Below are positions 49,101 to 61,700 of a stretch of DNA of 64,000 bases, piece by piece (the first letter of the stretch is position 1; every line of letters begins with the position of its first letter). A model generated the notes under the pieces. It did no database searches. It was given only the letters and a program-made list of their open reading frames with translations, and had not been told where the DNA came from. Location: contig JAFCMP010000028.1 of NCBI GenBank assembly GCA_017506865.1, forward strand, positions 248,001 to 312,000, written 5' to 3'. This stretch comes from Tribonema minus (lineage: Eukaryota; Sar; Xanthophyceae; Tribonematales; Tribonemataceae). Made by a program: the position numbers and the translations under genes.

Positions 49101-52100
49101 TGCTGGCTGGGGCAGCTGATCGCATGCGTGGAGGTGGGGCTCACGTCACTGCACCGCCATGGGCACACCTCGCCCTGTATGCCCCACCCGTCTATGAAGA
49201 TCGCAACCAAAATCATCGTGGCTGCTGCCATACTGGACATGGGCGCCGCACCCGGGCGGTCATTGGCAGCGGGTGGCACGCTCATCCACGCCATTGCCCC
49301 GGACGCACGCTGGCTGCGCAGCTGCGCCAGGGCCCGCGCGCTAGCCTGTTGGCGGCGGCGGCTGGTGTCACGCGAGTCACCAATAAGTGTAGCCTGCGTC
49401 GGCTTGCCCACGGCACCAGCCGAGGCAGCCTCTAGGTCCTCCACCAGGCAGTCCCCGTATTGACGTCGAAGAACATTTGAAAGGCCGGCTTGTAGTCCGT
49501 GCGTGAAGTGACCGCGCCGGCGGCGGGGCACTACCTTCCTGCAGATCTCGTCAGCATAGGCCTCCCAGTCGTCGTCGTCGTCCTCCTGCCCGCCGCTGCA
49601 GCTGCTTTCTTCCGCGCTAGTTGGTGTTTTAGCAGGCGTGGAAGAGGCAGCCGCGGCAGCGGCTTGAGGGCCAGGTACGGTCGCCGCCGCAGCGGCCGCC
49701 TCGGCGCCAGGCACAATGCCGTGGGTGTGTGGGGCTGGCTCAGTGGTCCCCGTCTCCGTGACGGCAGTTGCGGCGTAGATCGCTTGCACCGCAGTGGGGA
49801 GCGTCGACGCTGCGGCCGTCGTATCTGCTGCCCACCGTAGCAACGATGCTGGGAGCTGCTCGGCCACAGCTGTGCGTGATTTTTCGCCGCCATCAGCTGT
49901 CAGCGCTCGCGTAGAGCGTCGCACGGCCTCGATGATTGGCGGCAGTCCCTGGTCCTCGCGTATTGCGCATGAGTGCTGCGCGAACCAGGTGACTGCGCCG
50001 TGTTCGTCAGTGCCGAGCCTCAGGGCCCCTGCTGCCACAGTGGCATGAATTATTGCAGGCCGCAGTGTTGTGCATGCCTGGGCCGTGTATGCGGCTGGTG
50101 CCAGTAGCCCCAAAAGCGGCATGCCCAGACCGCCTCGTCGCTCCGGCAACCGTGACGCCCGCAGTGGCACTGCGATGTCCGTGAGTTCTGGCGGGCCCAA
50201 GCGCGGCAATACCAGCACGCTGCCACTGCTGGCTTCCTCATTGTCACCAGCAGTGCAGGCGGCCAGCAGGTGTGACTTCATGACTGCCGCGGTAGCACAG
50301 CCGTGCAGGTGCAGCATGCGTTCAAGCGTCCATGCACAGAACCCGTCAAATGCGTGCAGCCATGTCTCACTCAGAGCCGTGTCAACGACCCGAGCTAAGA
50401 AGCCCATGCGCTTCGTCAGTGACCTACCTGCGCAGAATGAACTGTGCTGCCTGTAGGTGATGCCGCGCCATTCCAGCTAGCTGCCACGACAATCACCATG
50501 TCCCTGCGTCAACAAGATGCTTGCTCATGGCAGCATGCACATAGGCTGGGTGCCCTACCGGTACCCCGACCGACGTAAAGCCCTGACTGGATTCTGGCAT
50601 GGTGGCGTCCACAAACGGTATGTCAAGGGCGCGCAGGCGTGCTCTGGCCGCTTCATCAAACACTGTGCCGCGCATGGCGATGGCCAGCGACTTGTCTGGT
50701 CGAACGCGTAGGCCCCCTGCCGCAAGCCGACGGATCACCTCTGCCACCCCAGCGGCCGCTGCATCGTCGAAGTAGGCAGCTTGCAGCACGTTGAGGTCAT
50801 CCAGGAAAGCGCAGTGCGGGGCTGGCGGTTCCGCTGTGCTGTGGCCGTAGGCCGGCATACTGCCGGGCGTCGCATTCACTCCATCAGGGTAGAAGAGTAG
50901 GAAGGCCGCTGCCACTGCAAAGTACAGCGGCCCTAGAGGGTCCCCTTGCTGGCACCCTAGGTGGGAGCAGATAATGCGAGCTTCACCGTTCACCTCCACT
51001 CGCATCTCTGGGGCAGTGTCACCACAGTATACGGACTCAAAGTGCGGGAGCAGCTCCGGACAGAAGAGCATAAGTTGTACTAGGTTGGTGCACCATGGAA
51101 AGATCTGCACATACAAAACATGATTGCTTGCCAGAGCAAGACAGGCCGCATGAGATGCTGCAAGGCCTGATACAAGAAGGCGTTTTGTGCACGTCAGTTG
51201 CTTCGATCAAATACTTTGTTGTGCAATCACATTGGTGACAACAGAACAGCAGAGGTATTTACTCAGAGCTGACAGTGGATTAATCAGGAGATTCTTGTTT
51301 ATAGTGTTTTGCGCCTAGTAAAGCTATAGAATCAAGTTGAGCATTGCAAACAGCATCATGAGCTGCGTAAGCAAGTCTGTATTTCATAAGTGTCTGGTGT
51401 CTAAATGCAAGCGACCTGACGTCTTTGCAACGCATGCGCACCAACTTGAAATCAGGTGAAGTTGAGTCAAGTGTAGACGTCAGTGTCAAGCTTTAAAAAT
51501 GTGAAATCCAGGCCATGGCACCCTTGGTGCTCATTGATTATAAGCTTGTGTTTCAGGAAACATGAGCATGTTGGCAGCAGTGGAACTGACCCACCGTATG
51601 GCAACCATGGTACTGGCTGCCTCATAAACCTATGCTGATTCACAGACAGTCAGAAGCACCAGGTTTGATCCACTGTCACAAACAGTGAAGGGTCAATCAC
51701 TAATGGCATCAAAGATTCCAACTTTGGCGAATCAAAGCAATTATTGAAAACAGTCAGAATTGTCTAATGAGTGACACTTGATGCCTATGCGCAGATCTCT
51801 CCACAACGAAGGCTTGGCATTGCGCTCTGCAGTTGGTCCGAAGCTATGTTATGTGCGGCTGGCAATTCTGTTTAGACCTGATGGCGTTGTGTGACATGGA
51901 GGCTTCTGATGACAGCCTGGCATATGTATATGACGTGCACGAATATGTCAAAGTTTAACAAGAAATGGCTACGATTCGTGTACGCACATCTGCCGTGAGC
52001 CAGAGAAGCCGGACTGCTTTCACGGCGCCAAGTTGCAGGTAGGGCAGATAGCCCAGAGCACGCGTGTGGTGCAGCTGCCTGTCAAGGGCCTGCGTAACCA

Positions 52101-55100
52101 CATCATCAACAAGGGCGCGAAAGATATGTACGTCGTGAGAAACTTGTTTGCCGCAATCAACAAGAAAACACCTCGGCCCCGTCAGGTGTGCGGGGGTCAG
52201 GTTTGCACAAAGTAATGAGGCAAGCACCAACTTGAGGGTTGTTTTCTGTTTGTATTCGCACAAAATTTAATGAGCAAGCAAAAAAAGCTTGAGGGTTGAT
52301 TTCTGCGCATGAGCTGATGTGACAAGAGGAGAAGCAGTAGTGTACTACTATATTCAGTGGACACAAACTATTGCCTAGGCCGATATGCAACATCTTGCAG
52401 GCATGCAGTTGATTTGCAATCATTTTAACCCCAGCGGAACCCTACTTCCGCCACAACCATGTAACCTGTACTTCAGCCGTAAGATTGTCGATGTGAAACC
52501 TCTTTGGTATAGCTATAGTCTACAGGCACACGTATTTCCCAGGTGCATATTACTCATGATGCGAATAAGCCAGCTCACCACTACCTGCACGAAAGCCATC
52601 ATGACTCATGCATGAGTTGTCATCCATCACTGTCACCCATAAACTTGAAGAGGTCAGCAGTGAGCACCGCATGGCTGATTTGCAGCGACAGCATGCTCTG
52701 TGCTCTCATCAGCCAGGCTTAGGCACGCAGAGCTGTTGTTCATCATAGCACTTTTATTCGTCTTTTCAATGGTTCGCTTCAAGGGCAGGATTGACGAATG
52801 CAACTCGGCCATTGCAGCGGTGCAAAGTTCAGAGCAACTGCAGTGCAGCAGATGTGCAGCTGCATACACCACCGGCATTACTCTTGTAACGACTCAAGCT
52901 GATGCTGTCATTACAGTAGTTTGACATTATTGTTATAAATGAAATAGCCATGCATGAGCCGTGCATGATGCTTGTACCATTCCCCGCAGTGGCACTTCGA
53001 TTTGTATTTCAGAGTGTAGCAGCACCGTGACCAATTGTGCTTGAGGAATGGGGAGAGCACATCTGCATGCCCGCAAGGCAATTTCATCAAATAACCGTAT
53101 CGTGTACTCCACACATAGAGTAAATGCGCACATTTATTTCCACGTACATGTGCCAGACCAGGCAGCACCAGGCCACTGTCTTCAAATGGCGTAGTTGAAG
53201 TCACCGTGCCACCATTGCCCAGCCAGCCCTCGCCGTTGTATATGTCCACCAGCTTGCGGTAGGCTTGTTCTGTGCCTTCTTTGAGCTCACTCCCGTCCTG
53301 CCACGATTTATACTATGCGGCAGCATCGCTCCAATCATCAGCATCTTATGTAACATAGAGTTCGGTGAATTTCGTGCACTCTATTAATCACGCTGCAGTG
53401 GTAGTCACAAACCACAGCAAATGCTTTAGCAGCTGTCACACGGTGCGTAACGTTTTGATAACTCACAAGGCCAGGATAAAAGCCAGGACGCTTTAAGTGG
53501 GAGTGTTTAAAAATATGTGAGCATCTGACTAAGAAACGCTGGAGCTATAATCAGAATAAAGTGCTAAAACATCAGCATCACATGCGCTTGGATGAAGACC
53601 TTTGGTCATATACACCCCTCGGCCACAATTGTGATTGCTGTAGCAGCCTACACCTCTGGTATTGAGTTGCCAAGGGTGGAGCTGTGCTGTACCAGCCACC
53701 CATCATGATCACCTGGCAGTGTAATTGAACCATGCAGCCGCACGGAAGTGCCACCTTGTCTTCTTGCCGCAGGTGTGTGTACCTGCTGAGCACTGATTAA
53801 TGATGGCTCAGGTTCAAAATACCCTGAACACCCACTTCAGTACCACCGCACCTTCAGGGTGTAAGCTTGTGCACTTGCCAGAAGTTCATATGTCTTTTAA
53901 ATTAGAAGCCATGAAACAACGTCAGAGCGTGACATGTCTGATCGCCTGGCTATGCCAATCCTCCCGCCTCTTGCTGGGCCGTGCAATGGCTTTTGGCGGC
54001 GTGATCTAATCTCAGCTGCCTAACATACCACACCCTTCCTGCCTCAGGGCCTGGCAATTGAAGTTGTGTAACCGCTGTGACAACACAAAACCTGAATTCG
54101 GTGCGACAAAAAAGTACATGCAGCCCCCAATACTCAGTGACAAACAATTTCTTCCATCATGACCATGATGATCCTTGCTGTCACCGCTGTCAGTGTTCTT
54201 GACGATTCCTTATTGCATACCAATGGCCTCACCAAATACTCGATCTACTCACCAGCCAACCCGCCCCGCTATGAAAAGATGCAAATTCGCGGTCACCGAT
54301 GAGGCCCATGTTATTCCGGCATAGGTCATCCGGGCGCAGGTGTTGAAACCCCCAGGCAACGGGCATGTCTGAAATTTTCTGTCAAAAGCATGGGCAGCGA
54401 TTGGGAGGGGAGGGGGCAGGGAGAAGAGGTGGTTGTGCTGAGGCAGTGTCAGGCGGTTCCAACTCCTGCCTGAGTTGGCGCATGCAGTGTAGTGCATCAT
54501 GTGAACCTGTGAACTGTGGTGCAGCACACACATTGACGGAAGTGGTCACTAAAGTTAATGATAATTACCACACACATAGAACAACCCTGGCTGGAGATCC
54601 TTGGCTTTGCACATTTTTTTACTGGTCTGATGCAAATAGCACGTGCTTTTATGAAGGAAGTGACAATGGACTCCTCAGAGCACTGTCACAGTGCAATGCA
54701 GTAGCATCCTGAGTGCAAGCATGACGGACGGATTGCAAAGTTTCAAAGCTGTCGTCTGGCATGCCATGCAGTGCAGGTGAGCTGGCACGACTAAATCAAG
54801 TCAAATGTGAAGAATCGCGACTTGGGATGTTCAAACTGTGAATGTGGAAGATGCGCACTCCACAGGTGCCCGCGCGCAATGAGTGTGGTGCCCACGACCT
54901 CTCCTGCCAGCGAAAAGCTTCAAGCATGGCGCATGAGGCAGTGGTTGGCAATGCTGTTGTCACTGCTTAAAGTGAAGTAGGCAGTGCTTGGCAAATGATG
55001 GTGTTAGTATAATATATCTATATATATATATTTGATGGATCTGGATGATCTCATTAGAGGTTTGTATACAATTGCAACTTGAAACAGGTGTCTTGCTTCA

Positions 55101-56305
55101 TTGCAGTACGAAACTTTGAGAGCCAGCAAGAGACTCTGACCTTAGGCTTCCACTGATTTGAATCAGCAATCAGACTGTGATGCGCCAGGTGCTGTTGCCC
55201 CCCCATAAACGGTGAACTTTAAATTGAATGTAGGTACTGCATCATGAGCATGTATTTTCAGGTCAGATACTGCAGCAGGGTGGAAGCACCTCTTGAACGC
55301 GCCGCAAGGCTTGCGCATACACTATGCAAAAGCCGTAAGTCTTGAGCATACATTGCTGTAATTCTAACTCACCTCGTTCAGCAGTGCTCTGTCAAAGCTC
55401 CCAGGAAACATGTGCTTTCGACGCTCCTGCAAATGCTGCTGAAAAGTGTTGTATCGAATCTGCAAGGCTGCAGGACCCGATTCACCTCCTGTGGTGATAG
55501 CAGCACTGCCGCAGCGGCTGCTACTGCTGAATGTACGGTCAACCTGGGGCATAGGTAGTATCAGGATTGCATTTTGGGTCACAGCGTGCAGAGTGGTAAC
55601 GCACAAGGCTGTTACAGTTCTGCACCTGCTGCGCATTTTAACAACCATGGCAGGTTTCTTGTGAATATCCAGCAAGGCTCGAGGACAATGCGGCAGCTGG
55701 GCATTGATGGTACATCCAGGCCATGCTGATCTCGCTCCGCTAGTCGCTAGTCGCATGCTCCACATATGATGGTTAACCATAAGTTCAGCCACAAAACATG
55801 AGTTTGCTGTCAATACCCTCAAACGCCTTAGTGCTGAGCCATCTGCCTCTCAAGTGGGGCTCATGTTAGTCATCGCTTCGAGCAGACTGTGAACTCGACA
55901 CGCCATGACGCCCACGTGCCGGCTTCTACATTTGGCTAAGGAAAGCACTTTAATCAAATTGGTCTACGGTGAGAACACTAGGACGTTGCCACACAGCCAC
56001 TCGCCTGCAGCTGCCGTGATGGAGAATGACTCGACACGACACGACACGACGACCAAGCGAGGTCTCACTTTGACAGATGTCTGAGCACTCCTGTCAGATG
56101 ATTCTTGAATACGACTTAGTTCGACGTTATGCGAAGTGCGCTGCATGCTTCCTGGCGTACAGGAACAGCTCGAGAGAGGAACAAGGTCGCACCTGAAAAA
56201 AATTATTGCAGAAAGCAGGACGAGGCGCCAGGCGCTGGCCACTGCGTCTGGAGGCCAGCGTTAGCGTCCTCGACCCATATCTGAGGAAAGCCACTGATTG
56301 CATTG
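46171..56305 (-). CDS. Family copy D: seven-exon orphan gene, open reading frame kept
   Basis: Exons in order: X 56305-56193, S 55543-55373, P 54378-54253, R 53297-53148, T 52089-51988, Q 48056-47678, U 46259-46171 (TAG). All introns are GT-AG, phases match the other copies and no stop interrupts the joined frame (about 375 codons). Motifs: S, HLQERRKHMFPGSFDRALLNE; P, KISDMPVAWGFQHLRPDDL; R, KLVDIYNGEGWLGNGG; T, ALDRQLHHTRALGYLPYLQL; Q, CERSLFYSADGIARPEQA and GDMEWQDRTHLLMLHRIP; U, SGEERVMSFNIMNELGDPM. P has 42 codons with a different second half from copy C (45 codons). A 2.66-kb retroelement lies in the T-Q intron, in sense. Genes C and D converge. The start codon and function are unknown. 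Confidence 0.65.
46454..46583. repeat. Two-copy tandem repeat, 65 bp
   Basis: Units 46454-46518 and 46519-46583 share actggtcaa and the identical block gaaacattggctatggacgt. A handful of substitutions separate the rest. It lies in the Q-U intron of family copy D. Confidence 0.85.
48413..51074 (-). mobile_element. 5'-truncated copy 2 of the same non-LTR retrotransposon
   Basis: 2662 bp, near identical by eye to 36949-39610 of copy 1. It starts inside the RT domain, just downstream of motif A. Target-site duplication ttgtac (GTACAA on the element strand) is perfect at 48407-48412 and 51075-51080. 5' truncation is typical of target-primed reverse transcription. It is inserted in the T-Q intron of family copy D, in the same direction as the gene. 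Confidence 0.93.
48491..51074 (-). pseudogene. RT/RLE coding remnant of retroelement copy 2
   Basis: It retains RT motifs B (GCQQGDPLGPLYF) and C (FLDD) and the whole nuclease end, but is broken twice near the middle: a TGA replaces the Arg codon after DAGTW (about 50493) and a 4-bp duplication (acctacct near 50425) shifts the frame. From 50407 to 48491 a 638-residue frame is open with the CPWRC, RADTVI and LDTSV motifs. Both lesions are absent from copy 1, so they arose after, or during, copying of this lineage. Confidence 0.85.
55010..55033. repeat. TA-rich microsatellite
   Basis: An interrupted TA run (tatatatata) in the S-P intron of family copy D. Confidence 0.8.
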
Positions 56306-56753
56306 CTGCTCGAGTGTGGAGTGTGTGTGAATCACGAAGAGCGAAGCCAATGTTTTGATCGGGTTGAAGTTGAATTTGACCGGGCGCGGTGTGTGTGCAC
56401 AAGCAACATCTGCAGCCCTCTGGCGCGGCAACACCTGAAAAGCGGCTTGCAGACAAAGCAACTTTGTAGGAGCGAACAAGGGGCCAGCTGCTTGCCACTA
56501 GTTTTTCACATCACGAGTCACAGCTGAAGTGCATGCAACCACTTGAGGTGTTTGATGCTCGCGCGGGCTCTGAATAGACGGACGGGCGCACAGTAGGCTG
56601 TTACACCTCTGTTAGCAGTGCTGCTGCGCCAGCGCTGTGGTTCTGCCGATTACAGTGGGGTCGAGATCAGCGACATACGATGCGGACTGATTGCAGGCGA
56701 CAAGCGCGTTTCAACAGCGTCGATGGGGTGTTGTGTTCTTTCTGCGGCCACGC
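56306..56753. other. Upstream flank of family copy D and duplication breakpoint
   Basis: No exon was identified upstream of X. The stretch contains ttgaagttgaatttgacc near 56363, the same word that precedes the extra X exon near 18240, so it may be promoter or 5' leader. At about 56754 the sequence switches to a copy of the 3' part of gene C, which marks the join of the two segmental-duplication units. Confidence 0.45.
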
Positions 56754-56808
56754 GAGGGCTACACAAGCAAGCTGACCATCACATGAGTCTGTTGATCTGT
56801 TTGTTTGT

Positions 56809-56908
56809 CCTGTACTTTAGTATTTCTCGCTCAGCGAGCGAAAAGTCCTAATGATTGACCTGTACTTTAGTGATTCTCGCTCAGCGAGCGAAAAGTCCTA
56901 ATGATTGA
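56809..56908. repeat. Two-copy tandem repeat, 50 bp, with a conserved small hairpin
   Basis: Units 56809-56858 and 56859-56908 differ by about one or two bases. Each contains ctcgctcagcgag (5-bp arms, 3-base loop) followed by cgaaaag. The single-copy paralogue at about 43746 reads ctcgtttagcgag, in which the arms still pair through one G-U. Confidence 0.85.
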
Positions 56909-57198
56909 TGTCAGGCTTGCTACCAGAATCTACATATACTTTGTGGAAGCTTGAAAGGAACTCAATGCTCACTCCGATTGTACCTGAACTGTGCTTTTAC
57001 AGTCGCGCTCCCATGCAGTAGCACACATGTGTGTGCTGCTGCAGCATGTAGCCATCCCTGTCATGGCCTCAAGTGATATTGCGCAACTCTTCGTAGTCCA
57101 ATAAAATGTTCATGTCGGCCGCATTCCAGCCAAACAGGCTAGTAAGGCCGGCTGTGCAGTGATTCAAGAGCGCCTGACGTAGTACTCTGGAGTGCATG

Positions 57199-57380
57199 CG
57201 CGGGAGTTGGCGGAGCGCGTCATGGCGTACACATGCGGAGCGCGAATGCTGGGCTGTGTTGCAGCGCCGGTATCCAAGCTCCTAGGGCACAGCGCAGACT
57301 AGGCTGCTGCGTTGACGCAAGCTTTTCGATTGCATAGGCAACTCGGCCTCCCTTGGGCCTTTATAAATACAAGTCCATAC
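57199..57380 (+). mobile_element. 182-bp 3' fragment of the non-LTR retrotransposon
   Basis: It begins cgcgggagttggcggagcgc and runs through the last codons of the element (MLGCVAAPVSKLLGHS, stop) to its 3' end caagtccatac. The flanks gtgcatg (57192-57198) and gtacatg (57381-57387) form a target-site duplication with one later mismatch. The paralogous locus near 44075 has an empty site, gtacatg. It lies 85 bp before the U exon of fragment F. Confidence 0.92.
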
Positions 57381-57465
57381 GTACATGAAATTGCACAAAC
57401 ATTATAATTGCAGTGTGTAGTGCTGATTTGTGCTGCTGCCATTGTGTTGTGCACTGTATGCGCAG

Positions 57466-57560
57466 ATGAGACTGGCGGTTTTACCCCAGGAGAGGAGAAT
57501 GTCATGTCTCTCAACACCATTCTTGAGCTTGGGGATCCCCTGCTTGCACAGCAAGGCTGA
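57466..57560 (+). pseudogene. Family fragment F: orphan last exon U
   Basis: A cgcag acceptor is followed by 95 bp encoding (D)ETGGFTPGEENVMSLNTILELG and DPLLAQQG with a TGA at 57558-57560. It is most like the U exon of copy C. The rest of the gene was not included in the segmental duplication, so the exon has no upstream partner within reach. Confidence 0.8.
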
Positions 57561-58781
57561 TCCCATCTACTTGAAGCAGGTATCATGGGCCCACAGCGCT
57601 GTCTGTGCTGTCTGTAAACGCGAACTTGCTTCACGGCCAGAATTTGTGATTTCTGCATCATTCTACAGGTCTCTCTCCTCTGCTGCTGCGCTTTGTGTTT
57701 GATTGTTGGCTTCACACGTGGTCCTGCTGATGACTACATTCCAAACAAGAGCGAATGAACCACAAGAAGCATGTTAGCGGTGCATTATGACACCTGCCCA
57801 TGTGCATGAATAGTCATGGCACAATCTGCTGAGTCATGCGCATTTGATCACCAACGCGAACTGCAATATCTACTACGTGGCTTATGGTCAAGTCCGGGCA
57901 GCGGTGCAGGTGTTTGCACGAGAAGGTTTCACGTCATGATCAGGTTATATTTAAGTGACAATCCCCTGCTTCCACAACGACTTCTTTAAAGGCAGAAGTC
58001 CGCTGCAGCAAAAAGTCATATCGGCTGCAGTGGGGGGTTCCAGGGAGAGCAGCATCCCCAGTACTTTCAGCAAGTTCAACCTAGCATGCTAGGGCAATAT
58101 TGAGTCCCTGTGCTTTTTGAGACATGTGAGTGAAGCCCAGCGGGCGTTTGCTTTGGGCCCTACCACAAAGCAGTTTCTTGCAGCATTGCAATCACTGATG
58201 GCTGCCGAGCTGGGGGTTGGACCCTGAGGGGATCTATGCCACCTCAAAAACACATACTTTGAAGTGCAGCTGTTGCAGTTATTTGCCACTGCGCTCTTGG
58301 CATACTGTTCGCACTTCAAGGTACTGATCATGGCATACACAGCAGTACTTGGTGACAAAGGACAGCACGTAAGCACCGAGCGCAACTTTTCAGCCGCATG
58401 CACACACATGGGAACAGAGTTCTGAAAGACACATGTGCAATCAGCCAACACCGCCCAATCTGGGGATGTGCTGTACTTGGCTAAGATACTAGTAGCAAAT
58501 GCCATGATCTGGTGCCCGATGCCACGCTGCTAGCACTGCGCTGTGGCATATGCCTCCAAAACACTTTAGTGCTTTTACCCTACGTGACACCTCAATGTTT
58601 CTATATGGTGAAGCCAGAACTCAAGCTACCGAGCACGCTGACAAAAGAGGAAGCCACCAAACACACGTATCATTTGTGTCAAGATCATGAAATGAATTGA
58701 CGTTCGCGAGGTTGTGTGCAAGCTTTGTGGAACAGCACTGCCAAGGCAGTGGAGGCCACAATCAACCTGCACTTGCACATG

Positions 58782-61700
58782 TCACCAGCCTGCTTTCATG
58801 GGATCTCCTAGCTCATTGATGGTGTTAAGGGACATGACACGCTCCTCTCCTGTATAAATATCGGTCGGGGCATCTGCGCAGGCAATGCACAACATGAAAA
58901 CAATGCCAACGTGGGGCAGGATTAATCACGTGAAGGCTGACGTAATTATCATATGAGTGCCCAGGCATTCAAGTTGCAGCCTAAGCGCTGCTTTTACAGA
59001 CATCAGGTTGGCGCACATTGCCCCGGGCTGGTCAAAAGCACATGGTACAACGAAAATATGTGCCATGGACATTTGCTTGTTGGCATTGTGTGACGTGAAG
59101 TTTGCAATATGGCAAGACTTCAAATCCTGGTGGTCAGCGTCACATTAATGATTGGGGTTTTTTGTGCGCAAAGCGAGAATTAACCGCAATTGCAATCTTA
59201 TACTGCAACTGAGGACCGGGAGCCAGCGTCCCAGCACTGTAATGAGTTGCTGGCTGCACAATCGGCTAGAACTCAATTCAAATGACTTGGGGAAAATGGC
59301 ATGATGTGACCAACACAATCATAGCAGCGCCACATGCACGTGGTCAACCCCAAGATTGCAACTGTCAGTGTTACCGGACTGTTCAAGAACTGCAAAGTAG
59401 ATCAATATATTTCCTAGCGGCGAGTGCGCGCGCTCATTGTGATGAGCCACCAATCTAAGACAGCTACAAAAGTGAATGCCGAACTGCATGGCTATATGAC
59501 GTAAGTCCCTGCACAAATATGCAGGCACAATATGCGACAACTGCGCCTATGTGCGATCAATGCATCCTTCTTAGAAGCTGCAGGTTCAAGCCCTTGCATG
59601 CAGAGAATGGCTCAGCACGACTTCAAGTGGCCATGTCAACGCTTGCCATCAAATGCAGTCAACAGCGCTCTCATACCATAGAGTGGAATGCCGTCTCTGA
59701 TGCTGATCGGCTCTCTTATTCTCATCGGCTCCCACTTCATGCAATTACTGATACATTAGTTGACCTACGTACCAGTGCCTGAAACGCGTTGACACCTGGG
59801 TGCACCGAGTGCATGTTGACAACCGATATCTAGGGAGCTAGCTACCTTGCTGAAATCATCACTGCCGCACTCGCCGTCCCTAATAGAAGGTACCATGGTG
59901 CACCTTGATGTTGTCATAACTAGGGCGTATCCACTGACTGCGCCATGACAAATTCTGAAATTCAGAGCCAGTCTGAGCGCACCACATCTGAGTGGCTCAG
60001 ACCGCAAGCCATGGGCATGACCCGGAGTAACACTGAGCACACTGCGCCAACAACACAAAGTGTGAGATATGCAAAACACCAACACAAGTTGTGATTAATC
60101 TCAGACTACTCAGATGGCGTGAAGTGTCAGCTTTCTGTTAGTCATGGACTACAAAGCTTTCATTTAGATTATTATTTGCGAAAATGGCGTGCATTATGTA
60201 GTGAAACTCCACCCTTCTCTCCCGTGCATACCTGGTATCCTGTGTAGCATCAGCAGGTGTGTGCGCTCCTGCCACTCTCTGTCCCCAAACAAGGGTGCCC
60301 CCATCGGAGATCCATGAGGTGTCTTGAACTCCCCCCCCTCTACAGCACCACGGGCAGCAGTGCTAGGGTCAGGATGACTTGCCGATCCCTTCCCCTGAGC
60401 CCTTGAACTTGACCCCGCTGCCTGTTCTGGCCTTGCAAGGCCGCCAGCAGAGAAGAAAAGGCTCCGCTCAAGAGTGCGGAGTGCTAGCATGGTACAAAAG
60501 GCCTGGCGCCCTGGTGACCGGCTCAGCAATTGCAGGGCAAATCCCCGTGCGTGACGGCCCAGGTCGGCAGCCGGTTTCAGAAGCGTGGCAGGCTCTCGTT
60601 CCTGTTGCAGGGCAAGCACACACAGCAGTGCTCAGCAGTGTATTGTCAATGATGAATGGCTGACACTGCCTGCAGCAATGTCCACCAGCGCTTTAGTATT
60701 CACAATCGTCTGCCACCAAAACCAGCATGCAGAGCTCAATAATTTGGCAGTGCTCACAACCTTCACGTTGGGGCCAGCAATCATGATGTGTGCACCAACT
60801 CGTCACAAGAACTCTTGCCAGACAGAACTCCAAGTGCCAGCAACTTCGATTTACATAAAGCAGCTTATGTGACGCACACATGTAGCAGTAACATTTGGGT
60901 TTCAACGAAGACAATGTTGCTGGGGACACTTTCCTGTTGAATGTTGCATCGTCAGAGCTGGTGCGTGGACAAATCTGCCAGAACTTGAAGAACATGTTTG
61001 GTTGCCAGGGTTTGACAGGCCGCATAACATGGTTCAAAGCCTCAACCAGGACGTTTTCCTGCACTGCGGCACGTCCGTGGTTTTTGAGACTTTGTTCTGC
61101 ACTCATGTGGATGTCAACCAAACAGCAGACGTATTTACTCAGAGCTGGCCGTTCATTTTTGGTTAAAGTATCATGGGCATAGCATTGTGAGTCTAGTAGA
61201 AAGTCTGGATTGTGCATTGCAGAAAGCGTCATGAACTACGTGAGCAAGCCTGTATTTCAGAAGTAATTGGTGTCTGACTTGACGTCTTCGGAATGCATGC
61301 GCAACACATTAGTGAAATAGGGTCAAGTGTAGAAGGCAGTGTCGTGTCTTGGAAACTTTGAGATGCAGAACACCCTTGGTGCTCGTTGATTCTGTGCTTG
61401 TGCTTCCTGAAACATGAGCGCTTTCGAGTTGGCAACAGCAGTAACACTGACCAACCGTCAGGCAACTGTGGTGCTCAATTACGTGTGTTGCTGCTACCTC
61501 CTCAATCTAAGCTGACTCGCCGACAGTCAGACACCACCAAGTTCTGCATTCATTATCACAAGTACGGCAGTGAAAATCATTCACTGATGGCTTCAGATTT
61601 CACAGGTTTGAATCAAAGCAGTCATTGATAACATTCATGAAACCATCATGACTAACACCTGATGCCCCCTGCACAGATATGGTCAACAAGGGGTTGCGGT

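Larger units (their letters stand above)
56754..58565 (+). repeat. Segmental duplication, left part of unit 2 (paralogous to 43673-45258)
   Basis: Plus-strand paralogue of the 3' end of gene C and its flank. It begins within the Q-U intron, so no Q or earlier exon is present. It differs by a 50-bp tandem duplication (56809-56908), the retroelement fragment at 57199-57380 and scattered substitutions. Confidence 0.85.

Noticed and set aside
36949..51074. Two similar same-strand blocks (36949-42273 and 48413-51074) as LTRs of one element
   Set aside because: Each has its own target-site duplication and the second is an internal-to-3' part of the first with coding motifs, so they are two insertions of a non-LTR element.
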